DNA from: Chloroflexus sp. Y-396-1
GTDB lineage: Bacteria; Chloroflexota; Chloroflexia; Chloroflexales; Chloroflexaceae
Assembly (NCBI RefSeq): GCF_000516515.1
Contig: NZ_KI911784.1
Location: 4,316,633 to 4,380,632, forward strand
Direction of reading: 5' to 3'
Length of the DNA stretch: 64,000 bases
Positions 9,696 through 18,732 of this stretch are shown piece after piece. The number at the start of each line of letters is the position of its first letter. Positions within the stretch are counted from its first letter, which is position 1. The notes under the pieces are model-generated. The model was not told the origin of the DNA, made no database searches, and worked only from the letters and a program-made list of their open reading frames with translations. A program made the translations under genes and the position numbers.

Positions 9696-9752
9696 TATTC
9701 ACCCCCTGTGCATCTTGGCAGCGGCACAAGGGGTGAAGACAGTCAATACAGA

Positions 9753-9787
9753 CACAAAAATAACCCGGTGAGCTACGCCTCACCGGG
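9753..9787 (-). terminator. Intrinsic terminator inside the mgtE leader
   Basis: On the minus strand a perfect 9-bp stem CCCGGTGAG/CTCACCGGG (9764-9787, loop GCGTAG) is followed by TTATTTTTG. It lies about 60 nt upstream of the mgtE start and well downstream of the only promoter seen. It would therefore end transcription before the gene unless an alternative fold prevents it. The loop bases GCGTA can pair with TACGC about 30 nt upstream, a possible antiterminator. Confidence 0.85.
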
Positions 9788-10046
9788 ACATCAATGATAG
9801 ACTAATCGTCTATGCGTACCGGCACAAAGACCCGATGAGGCCGGTGTGTGTATTGGTTGTCATCACCATGCTGTGCCGCTGACGAGAATGACTACTATCC
9901 ATAGCGGTTCCGTTCCTCATCGTGTCCGAAAGAGTGCCTGAAGAGCGCCCCACTTGTTGTCGCATGTACTTTTCTCGCTCTGACCGAGCAAAGGATAAAT
10001 GGGGATGACTTCAAACACACTCTAAACGTTGCCAACAGGCCTCATT
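9788..10046 (-). promoter_or_regulatory. Long structured 5' leader of the mgtE operon (candidate riboswitch)
   Basis: About 260 nt lie between the promoter and the terminator hairpin, with no convincing ORF. Complementary segments on the minus strand include CGATGAGG (9915-9922) with CCTCATCG (9833-9840), GGCACA (9872-9877) with TGTGCC (9821-9826), and a local hairpin ATAGAC-GATTA-GTCTAT just before the terminator. mgtE leaders commonly carry the Mg2+-sensing M-box. I could not find the M-box conserved strings here, so the class is unassigned. The arrangement of promoter, structured aptamer-sized region, possible antiterminator and terminator is that of an attenuation riboswitch. Confidence 0.6.
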
Positions 10047-10075
10047 ACTATACGCCGAAGCCGCTGATTTGTCAA
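10047..10075 (-). promoter_or_regulatory. Sigma-70 type promoter of the mgtE leader
   Basis: On the minus strand: TTGACA (10070-10075), a 17-nt spacer, and TATAGT (10047-10052). It is close to consensus and placed so that the transcript carries the whole leader and the terminator at 9753-9787. Confidence 0.85.
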
Positions 10076-10084
10076 TATGAATCC

Positions 10085-10172
10085 CTGGGTACGCGAGCCT
10101 CCGGCTCGCAAGGGGTAAGCGACAGAAAGGCATCGCCGTCCTGGGTACGCGAGCCTCCGGCTCGCAAGGGGT
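10085..10172 (+). repeat. Two direct copies of a palindromic intergenic repeat
   Basis: A 32-bp sequence starting CTGGGTACGCGAGCC is present at 10085-10116 and again at 10141-10172, 56 bp apart. Each copy holds a hairpin GCGAGCC-TCC-GGCTCGC. A related hairpin with a covarying stem (GCGGGCC-GCT-GGCCCGC) occurs at 60190-60206, so this is a dispersed family. The rest of the 10173-10377 gap is purine-rich, with no gene I can support. Confidence 0.75.
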
Positions 10173-10377
10173 GGTAGGAGACAGGAAGAGGTTTAGGTTT
10201 AGAACCCACCCGCAAGGCGCTGACGGGCAGGGAAGAAAGGAGAGAAACGGAAAGAACAGTGAGAGGGAGGGAAAGCTTCTTCCTCACCCCACCCTCCCCC
10301 TTTGTCTCCCGTGGCGAAGAGTGGAAATGTCGGTCAGAAGATTCGTCCGGTAATCGCTCGCGCCTACCTTCCTGCAC

Positions 10378-12297
10378 TCAGCGAAACAGCAGTAAGCGCA
10401 GCCCGTTCAACACCACGATAATCGTACTACCTTCGTGACCAACAACCCCTAACGGCAACGGCACTCCTACAGTCAACGTTGTCAGCACCAACACCACCAC
10501 GACTGCCAGCGCGAACACAATGTTCTGCCAGACAATACGCTGCGTCTGTCGGCTCAACCGCAACGCATACACGATAGCACCCAGATCATCGCGCATCAAG
10601 ACCAGATCGGCAGTTTCCAATGCCGCATCGGTACCGGCAGCGCCCATCGCAATCCCAACCGTCGCAGCCGCTAATGCCGGAGCATCATTGACTCCATCGC
10701 CGACCATGGCCACGCCACCGTAGCGTTGCCGTAATTGCTCGACCAGCCGTAATTTGTCGGCGGGTAACAACTCGGCGTACACCTCATCGACCCCTAACCG
10801 CTGTGCCATTGCCTCAGCCACCAGCGCATTATCACCGGTCAACATGACAATACGTTCGATGCCGGCGGCCCGCAAGGCGGCAATCTGCTGCGCAGCATCG
10901 GGGCGTTCGCGATCCATCACTGCTACCAGCCCCAACCAACGGCCACCACGCCACACCAGTAACACACTTCCCCGGCCCTGCTTCATCAGCGCATCGGCCT
11001 GCGCAAGGAGCTCCGTTGGAACCGTGATCCCGCTCGCTTCAAACAGGCGGGGTGAGCCAACCAACGTCTCAATCTCATCCCACCTTGCCCGCACCCCCAT
11101 ACCGGTTACCGCAGAAAATTGCTCTGGTGGAACAACATTGATTGACTGCTCTTCAGCAGCACGTAAAATGGCCCGCGCAATCGGATGTTCTGAGGGCTGT
11201 TCGGCCCGGGCAATCGTGGCAAGTAATTCATACTCGCTCACCCCTGTCATCGGTACCAGATCGGTTACCACCGGTTTACCAAAGGTTAGTGTTCCCGTCT
11301 TATCGAAAGCAATCACGCGCACCCGGCTCAGCTCCTCCAAATGAACGCCCCCTTTGAAGAGCACGCCGCGCCGCGCCCCCGACGCAATTGCGCTCAGCAA
11401 CGCCGCCGGTACACTGATAACCAGAGCACACGGTGAGGCAACGGTCAGGAGCACCATCCCCCGATAGAACGTATCGGCGAATGTCATTCCGCTCAGAGGA
11501 ACGAGTAGTATGAAGAGCGCAACCGCTGCAATCACTCCAATCGCATACCGCTGCTCGAACCGCTCAAGAAAACTCTGTGTGCGTGCTTTGCGCGCCTGCG
11601 CCTCACTCACCATTGCAATCACCCGCGCCAGTGTGCTCTCGCTCGCCGGCTTCGTAACCCGTACCTCTAGCGCACCGGTCTGGTTGAGCGTCCCGGCCAG
11701 TACGGTCATACCTGGCCCCTTCTGCACCGGCATCGACTCACCGGTCAGCGCCGACTCATCGAATGTCCCGGCGCCATGTTCGATAACACCGTCAAGCGGC
11801 ACCCGATCACCAGGACGGAGGATAACAATATCCCCAACCTGAACCTGCTCAACGGCCAAATCAAGCTCGCGACCATGACGGCGCACCCGCACCGTATCGG
11901 GCCGCAGTGCCATCAATGAGGTAATCGCTTGTTCGGTACGCCGCAGGGCATACGCCTGCAATACGTTACTCAACGAAAAGAGAAAGAGCAAAATCGCGCC
12001 TTCGGTAAAATCACCCAGATAGGCAGCCCCTAACGCCGCCAGTACCATCAGCAGATCGACTTCAATTGACCACTGGCGTAACGCCTCGATAATTGCCCGT
12101 ACTGCGTAAAATGCACCAAAAAAATAGGTGGCAAGATGAACAAGCAGTGTCAGGGTATCAGGCGCACGGGCTCCCTCTAGCCAGATACCAACGACGATCC
12201 CGACCAGCGTGAGCACCACGAACAGCGGTTCGAGAATCTCATCGTGAAACCATTGCGACAGTTGTCGCCAGGGAGTAGCCTGGGAAAGTGTTGTCAT
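10378..12297 (-). CDS. P1B-4 type heavy-metal-transporting P-type ATPase
   Basis: 639 residues from the ATG at 12297, which has GAGGAGG just upstream. The longer upstream frame overlaps the regulator gene and is unlikely. Motifs: actuator TGES (LTGESMPVQ), membrane metal site SPC at 288-290, phosphorylation site DKTGTLT with D332, hinge GDGVND, and HEGST starting at H621 in the last helices. SPC plus HEG(G/S)T is the signature of the P1B-4 subgroup (CoaT/CtpD-like), known to export Co2+, Zn2+ or Fe2+. No N-terminal CXXC metal-binding domain is present, as usual for that subgroup. The gene follows a TrmB-type regulator by 37 nt. Metal specificity is inferred from family motifs only. Confidence 0.93.
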   Translation of the reverse strand: MTTLSQATPWRQLSQWFHDEILEPLFVVLTLVGIVVGIWLEGARAPDTLTLLVHLATYFFGAFYAVRAIIEALRQWSIEVDLLMVLAALGAAYLGDFTEGAILLFLFSLSNVLQAYALRRTEQAITSLMALRPDTVRVRRHGRELDLAVEQVQVGDIVILRPGDRVPLDGVIEHGAGTFDESALTGESMPVQKGPGMTVLAGTLNQTGALEVRVTKPASESTLARVIAMVSEAQARKARTQSFLERFEQRYAIGVIAAVALFILLVPLSGMTFADTFYRGMVLLTVASPCALVISVPAALLSAIASGARRGVLFKGGVHLEELSRVRVIAFDKTGTLTFGKPVVTDLVPMTGVSEYELLATIARAEQPSEHPIARAILRAAEEQSINVVPPEQFSAVTGMGVRARWDEIETLVGSPRLFEASGITVPTELLAQADALMKQGRGSVLLVWRGGRWLGLVAVMDRERPDAAQQIAALRAAGIERIVMLTGDNALVAEAMAQRLGVDEVYAELLPADKLRLVEQLRQRYGGVAMVGDGVNDAPALAAATVGIAMGAAGTDAALETADLVLMRDDLGAIVYALRLSRQTQRIVWQNIVFALAVVVVLVLTTLTVGVPLPLGVVGHEGSTIIVVLNGLRLLLFR

Positions 12298-12334
12298 GTC
12301 AATGCCTCCTCTTCGGCGCCGAGTGAGTGCCCAG

Positions 12335-13117
12335 TTATGAGTGCAATACCTGTCGGTCTTCAGGATCGAGTCGAGCGAGTAGATCATCACCGAGACGAGC
12401 GAAAATCCGTTGCGCGAACAGTTCCATCCAGATGAACTGACGGGCAATTAAGACCATATTGCGGTTCGTGGTCACGGTTGCGGTTGTTGCCAGATGACCA
12501 GAGGCGATCAGAAATTCACGTTCATCGGCGACCACAATTAAAGTCTCTACCATGCCGTGCAATTCGGTCTCACGCTTGGGATGGCGCACAACCTGCCCGA
12601 ATGAGAAGGGGGCTTCGCCGGTGAGAATAACTCCCAACGCTACCCCACGTTCGTGCGCCGCAGCCAACGGCTGATAAAGAGCCTCGACATCGGCATCGGT
12701 TAGCACCAGCATCAGCTCGCGAGTAGCACTATCGATCAACTCGCGTGCCGCAGCTAGTGCCTCTTTCCGACCGCTAAAGTTCCAGAGGCGATCACTCTCC
12801 TCGTGGTGAAAGAGAGGCATCAATTGATTGCGTAACGCTGCGGCTCGCTCGCGAGCCTCGCGTTCGTAACGGTCGAGCAAAATCGCCGGTGAAATTGGCC
12901 GATAGAGCGTCGCCTTCTCTTCAACCGATTTCAGCACTGCCCCCCGCGCCTCCAGGCGTCCCAGTGCTTCGTACACCATCGACCGTGGGATACCGGCTAA
13001 CTTGCTGATCTGATACCCTGTCGCTGGGTACTCGGTCAACAATGCCAGATAGACTCGCGCTTCGTACTCGGTAAGCCCCAGCGCCGTAAGTTGTTCTAAA
13101 AGGTTCGTTTCTACCAT
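12335..13117 (-). CDS. TrmB-family transcriptional regulator
   Basis: 260 residues. The N-terminal winged helix-turn-helix (about 8-75; LGLTEYEARVYLALL, then YQISKLAGIPRSMVYEALGRLEARGAV) is the TrmB signature, followed by a coiled-coil linker (about 80-110) and a C-terminal effector domain resembling the TrmB phospholipase-D-like fold. Family members bind sugars or other ligands and act as repressors or activators. The gene is first in a two-gene unit with the P1B-4 ATPase, which is an unusual partner for a TrmB protein; metal-linked control of the operon is a reasonable inference. A near-consensus promoter lies directly upstream. The annotated ATG is at 13117. Confidence 0.85.
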   Translation of the reverse strand: MVETNLLEQLTALGLTEYEARVYLALLTEYPATGYQISKLAGIPRSMVYEALGRLEARGAVLKSVEEKATLYRPISPAILLDRYEREARERAAALRNQLMPLFHHEESDRLWNFSGRKEALAAARELIDSATRELMLVLTDADVEALYQPLAAAHERGVALGVILTGEAPFSFGQVVRHPKRETELHGMVETLIVVADEREFLIASGHLATTATVTTNRNMVLIARQFIWMELFAQRIFARLGDDLLARLDPEDRQVLHS

Positions 13118-13142
13118 AGTTGTTTACTTCCGAACTACTAAA

Positions 13143-13171
13143 ATTGTACTCCCCGGCACATAACCTGTCAA
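13143..13171 (-). promoter_or_regulatory. Promoter of the regulator / metal ATPase operon
   Basis: On the minus strand: TTGACA (13166-13171), a 17-nt spacer, and TACAAT (13143-13148), ending 25 nt before the start codon. The short leader and consensus hexamers fit an operon controlled by a repressor bound near the promoter. Confidence 0.85.
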
Positions 13172-13891
13172 GAGGGTCTTTACGGCCAGCCTGCGCTTGT
13201 CAATCAACACGCAACCAGATTTGGCGACCACAGGCGAAGCCAGCACAGCGCCACGTTTAGGGGTAGCGTTTTCGAGGTATCTTGGGCCAGAGTCGAGCAT
13301 CGCGCAGACATGTCACCCTTCTGCGCCGACATCGACGATGCTGTGAACCAGATTGCATTGCATGACCCCTCTATCAGGATTATTGCAATGGTACGATCCG
13401 GTGTCAACTCACCGCTAAGCCGGAGGGAGCTTTTCAACCTTTCCGGATGCCTTGGTCTGGAAGCGCAGGCCGCAGGTTTACATCCTGTGGTGGACGGGGG
13501 AAGCTGCGCGTTGTGGAATGTGAGGAGAGGAGGAAGTGGGAGCTGAAGCGCCAGCCTTAGCTGTCTTTGAAGGAAAAGGGCCAGCGGGAAGGTGAGGGCC
13601 GCCCTCACCCCCAACCCCTCTCCCGCAGTGCGGGAGAGGGGTGAGCTGGTTGGTGGAATCGGTATCGTTGACAGACGTCGGCTCAGAATCGTCCCTGCTC
13701 TGCTCATCTCCCCCTTCCTCTCCCGCAGCGTGGGAGAGGAAGGGGCTGGGGGGAAGGTGCGGGCCGCCCGGCGTATTCCGCAACACCAGCTCTGCAACCG
13801 TCGCAAGCCCGCGTTGTTGATCACGCTCCTTTGTCGTTCTTATGGTATGATCGCGAATCAGTCAGACAGCGTAGTAAGAGGAGAACTGTGC
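13172..13891. repeat. Intergenic region with two long palindromes
   Basis: No credible gene lies in this 0.7-kb gap; the frames in it cross repeat DNA. Two hairpins stand out: a 13-bp perfect stem at 13615-13641 (CCCCTCTCCCGCA, one-base loop, complement) and a 14-bp perfect stem at 13711-13745 (CCCCTTCCTCTCCC, 7-base loop, complement). The same CCTCTCCC...GGGAGAGG module recurs near 20010 and 23940, so it belongs to a dispersed repeat family. A TATGAT hexamer near 13845 could be the -10 of the downstream ppc gene, but I see no matching -35. Confidence 0.7.
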
Positions 13892-16624
13892 ATGACTATG
13901 CGTCCACTTGATCAGGAAAAGGCCGATCAGGATTTTTCTTTCTTGCTTGATTGCTTTGTCAAGGTGTTGCACGACGTTGGTAGCCATGATGTAGCAAAAG
14001 CTATACCCTGGCTTGGTGATACAAAAAGTCATACTGCGGTCTCAACCCGTGAATTAGCCCAAGCGATGATCATCGTTTTTCAGTTGCTCAATATTGCCGA
14101 GGAAAATGCGGCTGTGCAGCAGCGTCGCATCGCCGATCGTGATCCAACCATACGGCCTGAATCGGGACGTTGGCGCGACGCGATTCAGAAACTTCAGTTT
14201 GCCGGTGTCACTGCGGAAGAGATTGCAGCCGCTTTGCCTCAGATTCATGTTGAGCCGGTGTTAACTGCTCATCCGACCGAAACGAAACGGGCAACGGTGC
14301 TTGCGCACTACCGTGAGTTGTATCTATTGCTGGTGCGGCGCGAGAGTCAACGGTGGTCACCGGCCGAGCAGGCCGAAATTAAGGCCGATATTGAGACTCT
14401 GCTGGAGCGCTTGTGGCGCACCGGCGATGTTTTTTTAAGTAAACCAGGCGTACCGGCTGAAGTTCGTAACGTCTTGCACTATTTGGTCAACGTCTTTCCT
14501 GATGTATTGCCGGTGCTCGATAATCAGTTGCGTTACGCCTGGCAGGGCGCAGGGTTCGATCCTGCGCTCCTGCGCGATACCTGGCCACGGCTCCGCTTTG
14601 GCTCTTGGGTTGGCGGGGATCGGGACGGTCACCCGTTAGTAACCGCCGAGATTACCGCTCAAACCTTGCGTGAAATGCGGCTGCAAGCGTTGCGGTTGTT
14701 ACGTCGGCGGCTACGACAGGCAGCTAGTCACCTCAGCATTTCTGACATGCTCGTGCCCACACCACCCGGCCTTACCGATCAGATTCGGCGTATGTCAAGT
14801 GGTCTAGGTGGACGTGGCGTACAGGCAATTGCGCGCAATCCGAATGAGCCGTGGCGTCAGGCGCTTAATCTCATGCGAGCACGATTGCCAATCGATGATG
14901 AGCCGGCTGAGGCGGCCAGCCTGGTAGACGAACCAGATCGATACCGCTGCGCAAGTGAGTTGCTCAACGACCTGCGCGAGTTTGCCGGACATCTCCGGGC
15001 AATCGGCGCCGAGCGACTGGCTGAAGCTGAGATTCGCCCATTGATGCAACTGGTTGACACCTTTGGTTTTCATCTGGCCACGCTCGACATTCGGCAAAAC
15101 AGTCAATTTCATGACCGTGCCCTGGCGCAATTGCTGGAAGTCGCCGGTCTGCCATCCGATGAGCTGTTTGATCCAGAGCGCAGGCGAGACCTGCTCGAAC
15201 GTGAGGTTGCTTCACCACGCCCCTTTGCCCACCCCAATACGCCGCTCGGTCAAGAGGCCGCAGCCGTCGTCGAGTGCTATCGAGTACTGGCTGCACACAT
15301 TGCCCGTTATGGTACAGATGGATTGGGACCACTCATTATCAGCATGACCCGTGATGTCACCGATGTGCTGGTCGTCTATTTACTTGCCCGGGAGGCTGGT
15401 CTGGCGTATGCCACCCCAGAAGGTCTGGTTTGCCGATTGCCGGTGGTACCCCTATTTGAAACCATTGAAGACCTTGAGCATAGCCCAAAGATTCTCGCCG
15501 ACATCCTTGATCACCCGGTGACCCGCCGTAGTCTGGTCGTACAGGCCCAGGGCGGTGAGTTGGTACAGCAAGTCATGATCGGCTACAGCGATAGCAATAA
15601 GGATGGTGGGATTTTAGCCAGCTATTGGGCGTTGTATCAGGCCCAGCGTGCAATGGCCAAGGTAGGACGGGATCGAGGTGTGCGCATCCGCTTTTTCCAT
15701 GGCCGTGGTGGAACGATCAGTCGTGGTGCAGGTCCAACCAATCGTTTTATTGCGATGTTACCGTCAGGTAGTCTCGACGGTGATTTACGCCTCACCGAGC
15801 AAGGCGAGGTTGTTTCACAGAAGTATGCTAATCGACTTACGGCTGCGTACAATTTGGAGCTCCTACTGGCCGGGACGACGATGCACACCTTGCTCCAACG
15901 ACACCATTCGGAAGAACCACATCCCCTGGAACCGGTTATCGGCTGGCTGGCCCAGAAGGCCAGAGTAGCCTATCGCGACTTGATCGAACGTGATGGCTTT
16001 ATCACCTTCTTCCGGCAAGCTACACCTATCGATGTGATCGAACAGAGTCGGATTGGGTCACGGCCCACACGACGTACCGGACAAGCGACGCTGGCAGATT
16101 TACGAGCGATCCCGTGGGTATTTAGCTGGAATCAGGCACGTTTCTATTTGCCGGGATGGTACGGGGTTGGGAGTGCGTTGAGCGCGTTGCAGCAGGAAGA
16201 CCCGGAAACGTGGGAACAATTGCGGGTCGAGCAGTGGCGTTGGCCGCTCCTGCGCTATCTGTTGGCAAATGTTGGTACTAGCCTACAGACGGCAAACCGC
16301 GACATCATGCATGCCTATGCCGGGCTGGTTGAAGATGCCGCGATACGTCGTCAATTCCTTGAACTGATCGATGCTGAATTTGCACGGACTGAGGCAGCAT
16401 TGACGGCGATTTTCGGGATGCCTATCGAACAACGACGACCGCGAGTCACGGCGACTCTCGCCCGACGGCAAATCGGGTTGGCGCCGCTCCACCAGCGCCA
16501 GATCGAACTCTTGGCGCAATGGCGTGCTCAGAAAGCAGCCGGTGATCCGGCAGCCGAAGCAACCCTCATCGATCTATTGCATCTGGTGAATGCTATTGCT
16601 GCCGGTTTACGCACTACCGGTTAG
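13892..16624 (+). CDS. ppc: Phosphoenolpyruvate carboxylase
   Basis: 910 residues from the ATG at 13892, which follows AAGAGGAGAA; the frame is open far upstream through repeat DNA but begins here by Shine-Dalgarno and family length (about 880-960). It converts PEP and bicarbonate to oxaloacetate, an anaplerotic step that also feeds 3-hydroxypropionate-type carbon fixation in Chloroflexus relatives. Visible motifs: VLTAHPTETKR with catalytic H127, GYSDSNKDGGI, FHGRGGT near residue 602, IPWVFSWNQAR, and a C-terminus ending in TTG in place of the usual NTG. The glycine loop reads GRGGTISRGAGP rather than the common GRGGTxGRGGGP, a mild departure. It is convergent with the tct operon, with a shared hairpin between. 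Confidence 0.96.
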   Translation: MTMRPLDQEKADQDFSFLLDCFVKVLHDVGSHDVAKAIPWLGDTKSHTAVSTRELAQAMIIVFQLLNIAEENAAVQQRRIADRDPTIRPESGRWRDAIQKLQFAGVTAEEIAAALPQIHVEPVLTAHPTETKRATVLAHYRELYLLLVRRESQRWSPAEQAEIKADIETLLERLWRTGDVFLSKPGVPAEVRNVLHYLVNVFPDVLPVLDNQLRYAWQGAGFDPALLRDTWPRLRFGSWVGGDRDGHPLVTAEITAQTLREMRLQALRLLRRRLRQAASHLSISDMLVPTPPGLTDQIRRMSSGLGGRGVQAIARNPNEPWRQALNLMRARLPIDDEPAEAASLVDEPDRYRCASELLNDLREFAGHLRAIGAERLAEAEIRPLMQLVDTFGFHLATLDIRQNSQFHDRALAQLLEVAGLPSDELFDPERRRDLLEREVASPRPFAHPNTPLGQEAAAVVECYRVLAAHIARYGTDGLGPLIISMTRDVTDVLVVYLLAREAGLAYATPEGLVCRLPVVPLFETIEDLEHSPKILADILDHPVTRRSLVVQAQGGELVQQVMIGYSDSNKDGGILASYWALYQAQRAMAKVGRDRGVRIRFFHGRGGTISRGAGPTNRFIAMLPSGSLDGDLRLTEQGEVVSQKYANRLTAAYNLELLLAGTTMHTLLQRHHSEEPHPLEPVIGWLAQKARVAYRDLIERDGFITFFRQATPIDVIEQSRIGSRPTRRTGQATLADLRAIPWVFSWNQARFYLPGWYGVGSALSALQQEDPETWEQLRVEQWRWPLLRYLLANVGTSLQTANRDIMHAYAGLVEDAAIRRQFLELIDAEFARTEAALTAIFGMPIEQRRPRVTATLARRQIGLAPLHQRQIELLAQWRAQKAAGDPAAEATLIDLLHLVNAIAAGLRTTG

Positions 16625-16661
16625 GGTAAAAGCGTTCTGTCGAACACAGCAGACTATGGCC

Positions 16662-16682
16662 GGGCGGGTTAGGAACCCGCCC
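16662..16682. terminator. Hairpin between convergent ppc and tctA
   Basis: A perfect 9-bp stem GGGCGGGTT-AGG-AACCCGCCC lies in the 66-nt gap between two convergent stop codons. There is no strong T-tract on either side, so it is a plausible bidirectional terminator but not a textbook one. Confidence 0.55.
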
Positions 16683-16690
16683 TTCCTCAA

Positions 16691-18229
16691 TCAATCCTCT
16701 TCACCCTGACCAAACACAAGACGTCCGGTACGAGTCTGTTTGCCGGTAAGCAGATTGAATAATACCGGCAAATATGGAATAAGCAGAGCAATAAGAGCAG
16801 TCAGTAACAGGCTGAGTGAGAGTGGCCGAGTAACGAAGATACTTATATCACCCTGGCTGATAGCGAGGGCGCGGCGAAACTGAGCTTCAGCTAACGGCAA
16901 CAGGATCAATCCCAGAATGGCGGGACCGACCGGGATGCGAAATCGGCGCATAAAGAAGCCGATAACTCCAATACCGTACATGAGTAAAACATCGATAAAG
17001 CTGTTGGCCATGCTGTAGACGCCCAGGGTTCCGAAGACCAGAATACCGCTATAGAGGAGCGGTCGCGGAATTGTAAGAATCTTGACCCAAATTCGGATCA
17101 GCGGCAGGTTCAAAATTAAGAGCATCACATTGCCGATATACAGGCTAGCGATCAGGGTCCAGACTAGATCGGGCGATTTTTGAAACAAGAGTGGCCCAGG
17201 CTGAAGATTGTAGATTTGGAAAGCGGCCAGCAAGATAGCTGCAGTTGCTGATGTAGGCAAGCCGAGGGTGAGGAGTGGAACCAACACCCCAGAGAAAGCA
17301 GCATTATTTGCCGCTTCAGGTCCGGCCACACCCTCAATTGCCCCTTTCCCCCACTCGTCTTTATGACGCGAAAGATGTTTCTCAACCGTGTAACTGAGAA
17401 ACGTAGGAATCTCAGCACCACCGGCTGGAAGTGCACCGAGTGGAAAGCCGATAAACGCGCCGCGCAGCCAGGCTGGCCACGAACGTCGCCACTCTTCACG
17501 GTTCATCCAGACCGATGAGCGCACGGCCAGAATCTCCTCTTTTTGGTGGCGAAGCTGGGAAGCGACGTAGAGCGCCTCACCGACGGCAAAGAGACCAACC
17601 GCTACCACCACGACATCGATTCCGTCGAGGAGTTCAACAACGCCGAAGGTCAGACGCACCTGACCGGAGAGAATATCAATGCCGATCAGACCGAAGAAGA
17701 GACCGATGAAGAGGCTGATCATCCCCCTGACGACTGAAGAACCGACCAGGGCCGTGACGCTCACGAAGGCCAAAACGGTTAGCGCGAAGTAATCTGCCGG
17801 TTGGAAGAGGAGGGCTACCCTGGCTAAAAGCGGTGCGATAAATGTCAGAAGGATTGTCGAGAGGGTACCGGCGACAAAAGAACCAATAGCCGCTGTTGCC
17901 AGAGCTGCACCAGCCCGTCCTGACTTTGCCATCGCAAAGCCTTCAAAGGTGGTGGCAACTGAGGCCGATTCACCCGGTGTGTTTAAGAGTATCGATGTAG
18001 TTGATCCACCGTACATTCCGCCGTAGTAGATACCGGCGAACATTATCAACGCACCGGTTGGATCAAAGTTGTAGGTTAACGGTAAGAGCAACGCTACCGT
18101 TAGTGCCGGCCCAATACCGGGTAACACACCGACCGCTGTGCCGATAGTCACGCCAACTGCTGCCAGAAGAAGGTATTGTGGGGTGAGTGCGTTGAGAAAA
18201 CCGTTTAACAGATAATTAAAAACGTCCAC
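16691..18229 (-). CDS. tctA: Tripartite tricarboxylate transporter, large membrane subunit TctA
   Basis: 512 residues from a GTG start at 18229, 11 nt after tctB. The TctA signature glycine-rich segments are present: [17 protein letters not shown] near residue 35, [19 protein letters not shown] near 70, and a second half-repeat with [21 protein letters not shown] near 315. There are 10-12 hydrophobic segments. Family knowledge: TctA is the transport channel of a secondary, ion-driven carboxylate importer that works with the small membrane subunit TctB and the periplasmic binding protein TctC. All three are adjacent here (tctC-tctB-tctA), so the system looks complete. Confidence 0.95.
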   Translation of the reverse strand: MDVFNYLLNGFLNALTPQYLLLAAVGVTIGTAVGVLPGIGPALTVALLLPLTYNFDPTGALIMFAGIYYGGMYGGSTTSILLNTPGESASVATTFEGFAMAKSGRAGAALATAAIGSFVAGTLSTILLTFIAPLLARVALLFQPADYFALTVLAFVSVTALVGSSVVRGMISLFIGLFFGLIGIDILSGQVRLTFGVVELLDGIDVVVVAVGLFAVGEALYVASQLRHQKEEILAVRSSVWMNREEWRRSWPAWLRGAFIGFPLGALPAGGAEIPTFLSYTVEKHLSRHKDEWGKGAIEGVAGPEAANNAAFSGVLVPLLTLGLPTSATAAILLAAFQIYNLQPGPLLFQKSPDLVWTLIASLYIGNVMLLILNLPLIRIWVKILTIPRPLLYSGILVFGTLGVYSMANSFIDVLLMYGIGVIGFFMRRFRIPVGPAILGLILLPLAEAQFRRALAISQGDISIFVTRPLSLSLLLTALIALLIPYLPVLFNLLTGKQTRTGRLVFGQGEED

Positions 18230-18240
18230 AATGTATACAC

Positions 18241-18732
18241 CTACAGCAAGCCACTCAGAATGCCGGCAGGAAGGCGAACGCCGAGAAGACGGGTAAAGGT
18301 GAGATAAACGATCAGTCCAATCAGAAAACCGATCAGCAAATCACGACGCAATTGATAGCTGCCGAGGATCCGACTGCTCAGTGGGAAGAAGAGCGTTGTT
18401 GCTATCACGTAACCGAGTGGCCACAGAACTGCTGCATACACAATCAGAATCCCCAAGAGTGACAGCGTCGTTGACCAATCAGTGATCTGTTCTTCACCTG
18501 TAACATCGGCGATCAATGCGTGATCTGGTATTGCAGTCACCCGCAGAAAAAACAACAGACCAAAGATGAGACAGCCGATTCCAACAATGATCGGGAAAAC
18601 CCGTGGCCCGACGACTGAGAAACCCGCACTTTCCCTGATCTGAGGGGTCTGGATGAGAATAATCCCCCCCAGACCCATGATCGCTAATGCAGCCAGTCGG
18701 AGTGCGAGCAGGGCGCGTGTCTGTGCATTCAT
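18241..18732 (-). CDS. tctB: Tripartite tricarboxylate transporter, small membrane subunit TctB
   Basis: 163 residues with four predicted TM segments, the usual size and topology of TctB. Its ATG (18730-18732) overlaps the TGA of tctC by 4 nt (ATGA), so translation is likely coupled. Sequence conservation in this family is weak and the assignment rests largely on position between tctC and tctA, plus hydropathy. Confidence 0.9.
   Translation of the reverse strand: MNAQTRALLALRLAALAIMGLGGIILIQTPQIRESAGFSVVGPRVFPIIVGIGCLIFGLLFFLRVTAIPDHALIADVTGEEQITDWSTTLSLLGILIVYAAVLWPLGYVIATTLFFPLSSRILGSYQLRRDLLIGFLIGLIVYLTFTRLLGVRLPAGILSGLL

Noticed and set aside
9753-10046. M-box (ykoK) Mg2+ riboswitch before mgtE
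   Set aside because: The conserved GGTGAGGCTCC and GACGCC strings of the M-box were not found in the right order; only a generic structured leader can be supported.
12298-12447. 50-codon N-terminal extension of the P1B-4 ATPase
   Set aside because: It overlaps the regulator gene, has no metal-binding motif, and a strong GAGGAGG precedes the inner ATG at 12297.
13204-13824. Antisense 206-residue frame between the regulator and ppc
   Set aside because: It runs through palindromic repeat DNA, has no ribosome site and no protein-like composition.
13592-13891. 100-codon upstream extension of PEP carboxylase
   Set aside because: It translates repeat DNA; the ATG at 13892 has a good ribosome site and gives the family length.
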